Origin: Paulinella micropora
Taxonomy: Eukaryota > Cercozoa > Imbricatea > Euglyphida > Paulinellidae
Length of the DNA stretch: 64,000 nucleotides
Reading direction: 5' to 3'
NCBI GenBank assembly: GCA_019918135.1
Contig: WBZZ01000585.1
Coordinates: forward strand, 107,501 to 171,500
Part shown: one piece after another, positions 37,723 to 49,464 of the stretch
Numbering within the stretch: the stretch's first letter is position 1
How the letters are laid out: each line of letters begins with the position of its first letter
Made by a program: the position numbers and the translations under genes
Notes under the pieces: model-generated
The model's database searches: none
What the model was told of the DNA's origin: nothing
What the model saw: the letters and a program-made list of their open reading frames with translations, nothing else

Positions 37723-39424
37723 TCATCTTGAAGACGTGAAAATCGTATGTCTTACGTTGTAAGGTTTTTGTAAACGTTTGAGCTGTTCGGGAATTATCGA
37801 GCCCTTGTTCCTGGAGTTGGAGCTGGGCTTGAACTGAATATCGCGGTGAACGACCTGATCATTCTCACTGTCGAGTGTCATCTTCTTCCAGCAGTTGAGA
37901 GGCTTGGTCCACTGGAGATTCGTCGGGCCTTCCGTGACAGTGCCGTCCGGGTGCGTAATCAGCTCCACGTAGACTGGGCGATACAGCATGTTCGACAGCG
38001 AAGTGATGCCGAGCTGGTGGACGCGGAAGTCGTCGCGATCGTCCGTGGGATCTTCGTCCATGATCATCCCTAACTTGAGCAAGCAATCGTCGATGAAGGC
38101 TATCACCTCACCAACGACATAGTCCTTCTGGTCGTCATTGTGTTCCTGATCCTGGACCGGGTCGATGGCCTGAGCCAGATCGGTTGGGGCCGTGTAGGGA
38201 CTGATGTGTGCAATGTCAATTTTGCGGAGGACTTTGTTGGTGTGCTCGTGCCGGAGGCGAAAGGTGTTACTGGAAGGCTTTTCCAATATAATGTACGGGC
38301 CGTCGTGTTGAAGAACAGAGGAGGCGGGAATACCTTTAGTTGATTGCTTGGGACGATAGACGGTGGCTCGGTCACCCACCTTCCAATCGGGTAGCTTGCG
38401 TCGCCGTTGCTTGTTCTTCTGTTCGTTGGCAGCCTTGCGCGTGAAGGAAGCGTATTCCTTGATATACGCCGTGACAGCAATCCGAGCTAAGCGGAGAGTG
38501 TCGAGTTGGTCCGATGTCTGGACGGTCGTCGAGCCAGATTTAGTCATTGCGGCGGTTGATCGAGCCGCGTGTTCAGAGATGATGTCGGGAGAATCGAAGA
38601 TATTGATAGATGTACGTGGCTGGCGAGCCATCATACCTTCAAAAGCGGATACGCCGGTGGCGGTGGAGACGTAAGTGTTCTGCGAGAACGACAGGGCTGG
38701 CATGGCCTTGGGCCAAGTCTTCTTGTCTTTGTCTGCGAGTGCCTGGATAGCGCGGCGGAGGCTTTGATGCTTGCGTTCTACCATGCCTAACTGATGGTGA
38801 GAGTATGGCGCAGTGGTGAGCCATTCGATTCCAGCTATGCTGCAGAAGGCTTTGGCAAGATTAGAAAGATCCATGATCGTCAGACAGAATGGCCTCGGGA
38901 AAACCAAAAAGGCAAACCCATCGGGCGAGAATGGTCTCTACGGTCTCCTCAGCAGTGGTGGAAACGACTGGAATGAACAGTAGGTAACCTGCGAATAGAT
39001 CGACTATAGTTAACACATACTGCTCGAGTACGCCTTCTATGCCTACATGAACATGATCTATGCCTATAGCTTGACCTGGATGGTTCCAGACTAACGAGTT
39101 ATAGCGGCGATGATTGAGTGTGAGGCGGGCGTGTGAGAGTCGACAAAAGTGGCAATCCTTAAGGATAGCCGCAATGTCGGCGTGCATCCTGTCTTTCCCA
39201 TCGGGTCCGAACCATATGTCGCTGATGGATATATGGGGCAAGGGTGGGGACCTTGCGTGATTCTGGATCAAATGAGCATGGGAGACAAGCTTGCGTATGA
39301 GGGGATTCGGAACATATATGCGGCGGGAGCGGTCGGGCATAATATGTACCGCTAGCCCTCCCTTGAAAAAGAGAAGAGTATTACCCTGGCCGATAGATGT
39401 AGATCCGTCCCAAAGCGGTTGCAA
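37723..39424 (-). pseudogene. Gypsy integrase region (copy B)
   Basis: The zinc finger N-domain, catalytic core and a C-terminal region with WKVGDRATVYRP typical of Ty3/Gypsy integrases are recognisable. The C-terminal tail is long and charged. No chromodomain is evident. Fossil part. Confidence 0.8.
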
Positions 39425-40152
39425 AATGGGATCTTCTTTCTGCGCTGACTGGATATCCGCGCGCGTGACGCGCGGAGCATGTGATGTAGCATACCTATTG
39501 AGCAGGCGTGGCGATCCAATCCAAAGTTATGAACAAGCCACACAAGGTTGTCTTCGAGAAAGACGATCTTGTGGCATGCTAAAACTGTTTCGCGGGAGAT
39601 GGTCTTACCGTCGGGTATGAGGTGTACCATGTCCTGAGGAACGAGTACAGCAAAAGGCTTGTTGAGAGCAAAAAGTTGACGAGCTACGTCTGGAGCACGC
39701 TCCGCGGGCGGAATGACTATGGCATAGTCCCATGGGGCTGAAAGGTCTTGATCGTTGGTGCACCGCGCAAAATCCGACAGTCGTGCTTCTTAAAACGCGT
39801 GTCTAATTGCGGATGACTACCGTCTATCGCGAGCCAAAAGGAGCGTCCACTGGACTGCAACATAGTAGCCGGGATTGTGTCCAGTAGCTGATTCGTCGCT
39901 TCGACTTCCCTGAGGAGAGTGGGTTGGCCGGGCGATATACAAGGAATACGAGAGAGAGCATCAGGAAGGAGATTCTGTTTACCCTGAATGTATTCCACCT
40001 TGAAGCGGATAGTTTGGAGGTGGTCTAGGACCCATCCAACAACCATCGGGCTTCTGGCGTGGTATACCCATATGAGCGGCGATGATCCGTGACAATAGTC
40101 AGAGGATGATCACTAGCATCAATATAGTAACGGAATTGCTGGACACCGTAAA

Positions 40153-41271
40153 TTATACCGTAAGCTTCCCGAACATACGTGACCCACCGAGATTGAGTAT
40201 CCGTGAATTTAAGCGAGAAATAAGAGATGACGGGCGCAGACTTCTCAGGGCCGAATGTAGAGCTCCACCGATGCCAACGATGCTAGCGTCTGTTCGAAGG
40301 TAGAGCTGCTGCGTCTTGTTGTATTTGGCGAGGATCGGTAGCGATGTCAGGACACGCTTGAGTTTTGCAAAACATTTCTTCTCTTTTTCACAGAAAAAGT
40401 TGGGTCCCGTAGGCCGGGCGTTCGTAGACTTGAGTAGATCGGAGAGCGGCGACACCAAGCGAGAGTAGTTAGGAATATGCGCCTGAATAAAGTTGGTCAT
40501 ACCGAGTATAGATCGGACCTCGGTAATGTTCTGCGGTTCGGAGATCTTCAGGATCGCATCAATCTTGCTTGTGTCGGCGGCGACGCCTTTCTTGCTGCAG
40601 ACTTTCCCGAGCACGGGAAGAGAGTTGTAGCCAATGCGTAGCTTGTCCGCGGCGAAGTAACAGCCGGCTGCCTCCGCAGCCTCCATGAGCTTCTCCAGTT
40701 GGTCCATGTGGACGTCGAAGTCGTCGTGAGCCAAATGTACGTCGTCGATGTATGCTGCGGCCGTCTGACCCCAAAAAGGGAGATGGCCGAAAGACTTGTC
40801 GACTGCGCGTTGGAAGACACCAGGGGTGCAGTGGATACCCTGCGTCATATAGTTGGGGACTAGAAATCCACGAGGAGTCCATGCGGCGAGGATGTCGCGG
40901 CTACCGTCTGTATGGTCGATCTTCAGGTGCGAAAAACCATCAACCATGTCCAACGCAGAGATATAGTTATATCCCGCGAAGAGCTCACGGTGATGATCGG
41001 GGTTAGGAAGGCCGGGGACCGGAAGGATGAGCCGGTCGTTAACCGCGCGGTAATCGAATACCATGCGGATGCCTTTAAAATGATCCTGCAAGAGGGAGTT
41101 AAACTTGCATACAGGGCACGGCCTAGTAGCCCACTCACAATCAGGAGAGGCAAAACTATAGCGGCCAGTGGCAAGCATGTCGTCTGCCCACTGTGTCAGG
41201 AACGCTCGGACAGCAGGCGTCCATCTAGGGCAGGGAACCCAAATAGGTTGTGCACCTGGACGTAGCTTCAA
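40153..41271 (-). pseudogene. Gypsy reverse transcriptase and start of RNase H (copy B)
   Basis: The same RT as in copy A, continuing into the connection and RNase H start (LYLRTDASIVGIGGAL). The YIDD box and motif A are visible. Fossil part. Confidence 0.84.
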
Positions 41272-42283
41272 GAGATAACGGTGTCCGTAAAACAGCCAGC
41301 CTTTTCATGGAATCGGCCGCCGTAACGCTCTAGAAAATCTTTCGCTCCTTTCTTCTGAGGGGGAGTGAGGTTGGAGCTAATAGTATCCGGGCCGAACTTG
41401 GGTTTAGGTGGTTCGGCCTTCTTTTCCTTCTGTTCGTCTAGGTATTGTCGGCATAATCGCTCTGAAAGCATCAAAACGGGGTCTGGGAATAGGCCAGTGA
41501 TGTCATCTTGTGTGACGAGTAAATACCTGGATCAGAAATCATGCTCATAGAGAGCCAGTCTAGACCGCTAATCAGGGGATTTTCCCGGTCATGCGGCAAC
41601 ATTAGCTGGGCCACAGTATGGGGCTTGATGGGGTCCGGATACGGCTCCGTGGGTTGTCACTGCGTCTTGCACATCTCCGGCTCGTGTTGAGGGGAGTGTG
41701 GTCGGAAGCGCAGCTGTCCCGGAGAAGGGGGCGATCGACACTGTGGGCCAGCCCATGTTCCAAGCATATGCATCGAGTGAGTTGGTACAACTTTCGTGCT
41801 TTGATGTCGGAGATGGGTTGCGCGTGGTGCATATATATTGCTGCGCGTCTCTGGAACTAAGTTCTGGGGTCGGCTGTCAGCCGGTCGGGGCAGGCTCGGC
41901 TCGCTCCGCACGCGTCTCGGACCGCGCCTTGGCAGTTTGCTTCGGGGTACATGTCGCTGAGCCGCAATACCCGTAGTCCATCTCTGGACCGGATTTTCCC
42001 AGCCATGGATCATGGCCTACGCCTGTCGCAAACGCTGCTGTTGGGCTTGGTGCTGAGGGCGTCTGGGCTTGCGTTCACCTTGTGACATTGCCCTAAGGTA
42101 TCGCCTACCTTGGCTGTCGTAGGCCACTTCATGATAGTGCCATGTTCGTACCTTATGGGTTTTGCCGGCTGCTCTTACTCCGTTCCTTGTTCTTATTCTT
42201 ATCTTCATTCTTCTCCTGCTTATCTGTCGTCCGGCTACCCGATGTTGCGCTCGGGGCTGGAGCAGAGCTGGAGGACGAAGATG

Positions 42284-42340
42284 AAGAAGAAGAAGAAGAA
42301 GAAGAAGAAGAAGAAGAAGAAGAAGAAGAAGAAGAAGATG
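42284..42340. repeat. (GAA)n within the Gypsy serine-run region
   Basis: Complement of the (TTC)n that encodes a serine run in copy A (about 10,541-10,600). The repeat length differs between copies. Confidence 0.9.
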
Positions 42341-42433
42341 AGGAGGATGAGGAGCCGCCTTGGTTGTCGTCGTCGTCGTCGCAATTTCGTCGTTGTCGCG
42401 TGTGACTGCCCGGTAGGTTTCTTGATATCATAT

Positions 42434-42784
42434 AACTAAACATTCGACAATCTTGGGGGTATCCCTTTTTCCGAAATTTTCCATGAAGTATATGGACTTT
42501 TTTGAAAACGTGTGGAAATGAAAGGAAATCAATTCACTGATTGCAGAACATATAAAAATAATATTAAAACATGTTTTTATTAATTGTAATACACTTTAAC
42601 TTCATCTTCAGAGGTGGGCAGGAACCGGTCCGACACGGTAATCTTTCTCCTTTTTCATAGTCCCGGCTACTATGAATCTATGATGATAACAATGCCCAAC
42701 ATGCAGAATTTGCTTTTAAGTTTGTTTATCTTTGTTTACATTAAGCATTTTACTTTATTATGATAATAAACATTGCTTTTACCT
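42434..42784 (+). repeat. Left TIR of the 8.7-kb transposon
   Basis: About 350 bp, starting AACTAAACATTCGACAATCT, inverted against 50,830-51,168. The outer 310 bp are about 95 percent or more identical by eye, and similarity fades inward. Confidence 0.88.
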
Positions 42785-43141
42785 ACAATAAATTCCCCCC
42801 GGGGGGGGGGGGGAGGGGGGAGGGGGGAACGGGGGAGGAAGAGAAGTGCGATGTCGCCACGCAAAATACATAGATTCTACAACAAAATTTCTTTAATTAC
42901 TAAAAAAAATAATAAATCTAACTCCGTAATATCATACTAACTAAATTAGAAGTTTGTTTAACTCTTGCACGCGACAAACGTTCTTAATCACGCTTTCGAC
43001 CATAACAAACCTGCCAGTGCAAAAAATTACGATTAATACTACACTACTACAAAGAAAAAAAACACAAAACAAATTCAAACATCTTTCAGATGAAGGAGAA
43101 AAGTGAAAGCTATGCAAACTACCTGGTGCGTGCATTTGAAG
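42785..43141. other. Non-coding stretch inside the left TIR
   Basis: A C/G run (42,794-42,840) and AT-rich sequence, with no gene seen. Confidence 0.5.
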
Positions 43142-43753
43142 TTAGCGCCGAGTCAGCGCAAGCGATGCTAAAACAAACTCCCATGCGTTAGGTGAGCTGG
43201 GAGCGGTGAGACCGGTGCCGCGTTGGGGGGTGGAAGGTGAGTTACCAGCAGACAGAGCGCCAGCTGCCATCCGCGCGATGAGATCCTCCAGCAAGCTTTC
43301 TCTCTCGCTCTTACTATTTTTGTTGTTGTTGTTGTTGTTGTTGCTGTTGTTGTTGCTGATGTTGTTGTTGTTGTTATCATTATCATCATAGTTTTTCTTG
43401 TTCTTGTTATTCTTCTTCATCTTCTTCTTCACTCTCTCGTTCTCTTCTTCTGAGCTTTCCTCCTCCTCCTCCTCCTCCTCCTCCTTCTCCTTCTTCGAAT
43501 TCTTCCTCTTTCTTCTCTCCTCTTCCCGTTGTCGCTTCTCTTGCGCCTCTTTTTCCTTCCGATCTTGCGCTTCTTTTTTCTTCCTTTCCTCCTCTCTCAA
43601 CTTTCTTTCTTCTGCTAGCATTTCCTTAATGGATGCGGCTTGTTCTGACATTGCCTTGTTCACAAGATCCTGAACGACTTCTTTCGACACGCCGGCGGAC
43701 GAACTACCCTGAATACAATACCGGTCGCCGTTGTTTTGAAAGAAGTCGTTCAT
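43142..43753 (-). CDS. Charged coiled-coil protein of the 8.7-kb transposon
   Basis: An open frame of 203 codons from ATG at 43,753 (MNDFFQNNGDRYC). An AG acceptor lies a few bases upstream, so earlier exons may exist. Residues 30-110 form a strongly charged helix (KEMLAEERKLREEERKK), then Glu, Lys and Asn runs, then LLEDLIARMAAGALSAGNSP before a Pro/Ser-rich end. The poly-Asn part is encoded by a trinucleotide repeat. No enzyme motif is seen. Outward from the TIR it is the first gene, opposed to the transposase gene. Its role is unknown, and a multimerising partner is conceivable. Confidence 0.5.
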   Translation of the reverse strand: MNDFFQNNGDRYCIQGSSSAGVSKEVVQDLVNKAMSEQAASIKEMLAEERKLREEERKKKEAQDRKEKEAQEKRQREEERRKRKNSKKEKEEEEEEEEESSEEENERVKKKMKKNNKNKKNYDDNDNNNNNISNNNSNNNNNNNKNSKSERESLLEDLIARMAAGALSAGNSPSTPQRGTGLTAPSSPNAWEFVLASLALTRR

Positions 43754-43812
43754 TTCTTGCGAACAAGGCAGTGGCAGAACAAACCAACAGCAACGACAAC
43801 AACAACAACAAA

Positions 43813-44154
<342 letters not shown>

Positions 44155-44399
44155 GTTTGAAAAAAAAATGTCAGCGCTTCCCGTTAGAGAGATTATACTC
44201 GGAAAAAAAAAGACAGGGAAAGGCTCACTGATAGAATGCCACACACACTAGCTAGCCATACTAAAGCTAGTAGCTATACTCCCCTCTCTAAACTATATGC
44301 TGCGGCGCCCAAAGAGACCTTTTGACCCCCCCCCCCCCGGGGGCCCCCCCCCTCACAAAAAAAAAGAAAAAGAAGAAGAAGGAGTAGGAAAGATTATAC

Positions 44400-44924
44400 C
44401 TCCAACGACATGTCCACTTCATCAGCGTCGACCGCGGGCTTTTTGGACTTCGGCTTGCCTAGTCACGTCAGAAATTAGAAACACTGAAAAAAAAGCACAC
44501 AAAAAAAGATGAAATTTGCTAGTACCTGGCTTTTTCTTGCTGGACCCCTTAGGCATAGGAGGCTCAGGGGTCTCTTCTTCTTCAGGGACGTCTGGAACGT
44601 CTGGAACATCGTCGACGTCGATGGATTCTGCACAAAGAACCAAACAATATTACATACATCCTTCATTTTTCATTACATACAATGTTGCTACCGAATCTCA
44701 GTTTTTTTGGCCTGCCCGAAGAGCGAGGCTCAGTCGGGCCCTTTTTTTGATTCTTCTTCTAACGTTTCAGGCGAGCATGCAGTAAATATGCAAAATAAAG
44801 AAAAGGAAGATGCCAAAAAAAACAAAAAAAAAAACAAAAAAAAAAAAAACAAAAAAAAAAAAAAAAGATGGAGCTGGTGGAGAAAAAGAATAATAACATG
44901 TATATGAAGAAGAAAAAGAAAAAT

Positions 44925-44960
<36 letters not shown>

Positions 44961-45360
44961 AGAAGAAGAAGAAGAAGAAGAAATGACCTTGTTTGCTTCG
45001 TACAGAAGCAAAAGCTCCCGCTTCCGCCAGTTGCAAATCATAGGCGGGTTCGTGGGGTTACCGACGTAGAGGAGCCACGCGGGCTTCACCTGCTTCTCGA
45101 AGTCCATCGGCGACGGATCAAGCATGCAAGAGTGTTTAAGGTTAAAACCAAAAAAACCCATGAGCTGATATTGGATTTCGTCAGCCTTGCCATCGCCGTC
45201 AGTGTCGACCTCGCGCGCAGCAAAAATGAAGCGCTTCGATCCTGCAACATCCAAGTATAAAAAATATGTGCAGCTTGTGAATTTTGAAAAACATACAGTA
45301 CCTCGATTGACTTGCGCAGGAGTCTTCTTGCGCCAACCAATGGGAAAGACAATGAAGAGC
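44400..45360 (-). CDS. Second minus-strand gene of the 8.7-kb transposon (tentative exons)
   Basis: Exon-like blocks on minus are 45,302-45,360 (LFIVFPIGWRKKTPAQVN frame), 44,988-45,241 (FIFAAREVDTDGDGKADEIQ, then WLLYVGNPTNPPMICNW), 44,535-44,632 (ESIDVDDVPDVPDVPEEEE) and about 44,400-44,460 (KPKSKKPAVDADEVDMS). They have plausible GT-AG borders, although the donor after the second block is weak. DTDGDGKADE resembles a calcium-binding loop. The first and last exons are not found, and (GAA)n and poly-A tracts interrupt the middle. I do not recognise the family. It could be continuous with the coiled-coil frame at 43,142-43,753. Confidence 0.4.
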
Positions 45361-45800
45361 CTGCAAATAAAAAATAAACAATCAGTTTATAAAAATCTTT
45401 CATACTTATAGGGAAAAAGACCCGGGAGCACAAGGTGAAGTTTCACCCTCACATGTCTCCACTTGCGTGGACGCCTTCAGTTCGAAATTGTTGTACTTTG
45501 TAAGTGCAACGTCGAGCGCGAGCGCCCCCTCCCGATGTTTGTTGTCCCAGCTTAATCTATTTTTCACAAACCAGCAATTCGATGAAACTCGTTTTTGGAT
45601 TGCTGTTTTGCAAACTTTTGTGCAGAGATTTTATTGAGAGCATGACATTTCGAGAAGATGTAACAGCATTCCCGCTCTTTTCCCAGCTCAGAATGAGCGG
45701 GAATGCTATTCTTTTCTTCTGTACACAACAATCTGTGGAAAAAACTCTGCACAAAAGTTTGTGAAACTGACCGGCATGATTTTGCATTTCCTCTTCAATA

Positions 45801-45891
<91 letters not shown>

Positions 45892-45892
45892 G

Positions 45893-46014
45893 TTGCTTGG
45901 AGCTGCCTTGCGGGGGTGTCAGTAGAGCCTATCGTCAAATCTTCGTACTCCCCTCACGGGTGAGACGATGGAGGCACATGTGCAGAAATGCATTCGCCAT
46001 TGACTGAGAAGCAC

Positions 46015-46016
<2 letters not shown>
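45893..46016 (+). mobile_element. SINE-like unit, 3' part
   Basis: It is 85-90 percent identical by eye to the 3' 120 bp of the SINE at 13,227-13,508, including CCCCTCACGGGTGAGACGAT and the CACTATTATTA tail. The tRNA head is missing. It is bracketed by (TTA)n. Confidence 0.65.
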
Positions 46017-46090
<74 letters not shown>

Positions 46091-46187
46091 GAGTCTTTGG
46101 AGCGGAGCCGCGTCACCGAACGGCCCCGTGCTACCAATGGAGGCACATGTCCGACAGGATCAAAGGCCAATTGACTGATAAATCTAT
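46091..46187 (+). mobile_element. SINE-like unit, diverged
   Basis: Shares ATGGAGGCACATGT and CCAATTGACTGATAAATC with (TATTA)n following. The upstream body (GGAGCGGAGCCGCGTCACC) differs from the other units. Confidence 0.5.
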
Positions 46188-46210
46188 TATTATTATTATT
46201 ATTGTTATTA

Positions 46211-46295
<85 letters not shown>

Positions 46296-46458
46296 GCATA
46301 GTTTAAAGAGGGGAGTATAGATACTAGCTTTAGTATAACTAGCTAGTGTGTGTGGCCTTCTATCAGTGAGCCTTTCTCTGTCCTTTTTTTTTTTGTGATT
46401 CCCTCTAACGGGAAGCGCTGCCATTTTTTTCATGTGTATTTCAAACTTTAGGTATGCC

Positions 46459-49433
46459 ATGCTGAGGGCTAGCAAGGCGCCGATATATGTGGCACACCGT
46501 GGTGGTGGCTACGGAGTCTTTGCTGATAAATACCTTCCTCCTTCTTTTCAGCTTGGGCTCCTCGAACCAGGAGGAAAGTCTTTGCGTGCTGCAGATCATG
46601 CTGCATTTTCTGATCATTTCACTATGAAAATTGGGAGTTCCCTGCAAACAGGGATGCATCCAATTAAATTCATTAACGAATCGAGCAGGAATGCAATGCA
46701 TCTCATCAACTCTTCATCGCAAGGGTTCAACAAGCTCGACGATGACACTTGCCGACCGAACGTGAAGGTAAATTATGTTAGTTGTTACATACATCCATGC
46801 AATGTAAGTTTTTGTTACGTGTGTTGTATTTTTTCTATAAATATTGTTGTAAATAATGTCAGGTCAGCAAGGGTACTCCTATTGTGACTGTCACCACCGC
46901 AATATCGAAAGATCAAGAGATTTTGCTCAGCTATGCACCTAATCCAGACCTAGAGATAGCTACGCTGCCAAGCGATGCACATCCGGTCTGGTTGAAAGAG
47001 GCTGCCAAGGAAGGAGCTAAAATCCCAGTTTTCCTGTTCGAGACTGACATTGGTCATGTATGTTTCATCGTTCCTGAGAAAGAACATCCGCTTCCACTTA
47101 AGTCAATTTCCTTGCTTCATGAAGCAAAGGTTGAACTTTTAGCGTCGGTCAGCAGTATTAGTTCTGATGGAAAGCAACCGCTCTCCAGGTCATCATCTAT
47201 TCCGCCGGAAAAAAAGAGGAAGCTTCTCGACAGCGTGTCCTCAATTTCAGATAGTCGCCGCACGCTTCTGCCCAGGGAAAGCTCGGACATTACAGTCATC
47301 ACAGAAAAATCAAGCTTGAGTGATGCACAGGTAAAAAATAAATAAATGAAAATTATTACTGAGAAGATTCTTTTTTACAGGCAGGTGTTCCTGACGTTGA
47401 TGCTAACCTCGACAGCTGGAAACAGTCAGACAGTTCTACTGTCACTACAGGATATTATGTTAGTAGCTGCAGCAGCTCTAGACTATATCTTCCTACTGGC
47501 TCCATGGTAATTTTTTTTCTCTACCTGTCTATGTTCATGCTGGTTAATGTTCATAAGCGATCTTGTTTGCGTAGAACGTCGACGAAGAGTGTTCAGATAC
47601 GGATTCAAACGGTGATGCTGCATCTATCAACCCTGGATTGCTTCCTCCTCTGGTCGGCGTGGACGATGCGGAATTATCCAACGAGCTTCGATTGAACTTC
47701 GACGAGCTTATGGAATCGAATGAGCTGTTGTATAACATCATGAGATTATCACCAATTCCTTACAGCAGACCACGTAAGAATCCAACGCGTCCCTACACGA
47801 TGAAAAGTCGCACGAAAGGTGCAGTGAAGCTTCAGAGACCGTCTGCGCTCCAAAAACTGTTGGGGATTACCTTCGCCGACTTGGACAGGGAAGTTAAGTC
47901 TGTCTGCTGCAAAAAGTGGAAGTGTTATTCATTTATCGACACGCGTGATGTGCTTTACACGAGAGCGAAGAATGCGTCATCGTCTCTCAGTGAGCTTTAT
48001 TCTTGGGCAGCTTCGCAGCTTGAATCGTTTCAAACAAAAACTGGATCGTTTCAGTATATGTATTTAACGGAGGCTGTGTGCAAAGTAGCCTGGCAGCGTA
48101 TCTACGGGATCGGTGATAAAGTTTTGTCAAGAGCACACAAACTTCTTGCAAATAACACGAAGGTTTTGACAAAAAGCTACTCAACCGTTCCTGAAACAGA
48201 AGATGTGGTAGCAGTATTACTCTGCGAGAAGTTCATGGAGAGTTACCCGGAGATATGCAGCGACGGAATATGGAGGATGCAAGAAATGGCTCAGGACGCA
48301 GGAGTCCAAAACTATGTTCGCGAGAATTGGAAAGATATGTGCCTTCGGTTTGGTTGTTCGAAACGAGTTGATCCAAATAATCCTCCGACAGACAATACGA
48401 TCAACAAAGTTTGGCGCATGGATTTTCCGCACGTCAAGTTTGTCAGAGGTATTATGCATATTTTCGTTATCATTACTTATTACAGGTTTGTTTTGCAGAA
48501 GGAGATTTCTCAAAATGCGAGATCTGCACAGAGCTTGCTGCTGATCATTCTAACGGTTTCAGGACTGAAGTAGAAGCTCAAGAATGGCGTCGCCGTAGCA
48601 GGCTTCATCACAAAATTCACAGGGCGTGCCGCGTTGCCAGCATGCAGCGCAAGAAGGCAGCACCAGCAGATTTTGCTGCCACAGTCATATCAGCCGATAT
48701 GAAACCGCCAGTGAAGATCCCATCTTGCCGCCGCGCCGCGAAAGATTTCAAAGGAAAAATTGTGTTTCGCCTTTGCGTTGGAATCAATACCTGCTACACT
48801 ACCGATACGCATTTTATTCTGACGTACCTTGAAGGCGCGGTAGAACACGGCGCGAACAGCAACATTACTATGCTTGCCGCACTTTTACATTGGCAACTTT
48901 GGAACCCTCGCACAATGCAAGCGTGGAAATTATATCTTGAGTGGGACGGAGCTGGTGATAACACCGCGTGGGCGATGCTGGGTTTCCTTGGGCTCAATGT
49001 CGTTGACAGAGGAATCCGTTTCCAAGTAGAGTCACATCGCAAGCCACCAGGGCACGGGCACGATGGAGATGATCAGGAATTTCGAGTTATGGATATCGGG
49101 TGGAAGAGCACCTTCCTGACAACTAACATCGCTCAAGCGTTATTAAAGCTCATTCTTGCATTCAAGAAGCAGCACAAGAAGAGGCATGTGCTGGTTGTTC
49201 TCGGATGTAACTACGACTGGATGACTCATTTTAGCCCGTGTATGAACAAGAGTTTCAAAAACTACAACAAACCCTTGGCATATAGAATCACCAAGAAAGA
49301 TCCTGACGCTTTGCCGACTGTAGAGATCGCTACTTGGGGAGACGCACAGGATTTTCATGGAGTGCGTGATGATCCCAGAGGAGAACCGATCAATTTGTTT
49401 ATCGGACGCCCCGGTAATAATATTATCTATCTT

Positions 49434-49464
<31 letters not shown>

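Larger units (their letters stand above)
37576..42433 (-). mobile_element. Gypsy copy B, pol and 3' part (minus)
   Basis: Read on minus: the low-complexity region with a serine-coding (TTC)n, RT (41,271-40,153), the RNase H and connection region (about 40,400-39,700), integrase (39,424-37,723) and 3' UTR up to 37,576, where transposon B adjoins. The ATAT duplication at 42,430-42,433 marks the insertion of the 8.7-kb transposon. Integrase features include a zinc-binding N-domain (CHFCRLSH), the start of the catalytic core (AIGIDHVHVG) and APYSHHQLGMVERKHQ. Copy B is broken and rearranged but holds all core domains. Confidence 0.86.
45361..46458. other. Intergenic space with (TTA)n and SINE-like units
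   Basis: This is the space between the divergently transcribed genes of the 8.7-kb transposon. It holds a 40-bp inverted motif near 45,590-45,770 (CTGTTTTGCAAACTTTTGTG and GCACAAAAGTTTGTG), three (TTA)n tracts of 75-110 bp and two SINE-like units. Any shared promoter should lie here or just upstream of 46,459. Confidence 0.55.
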
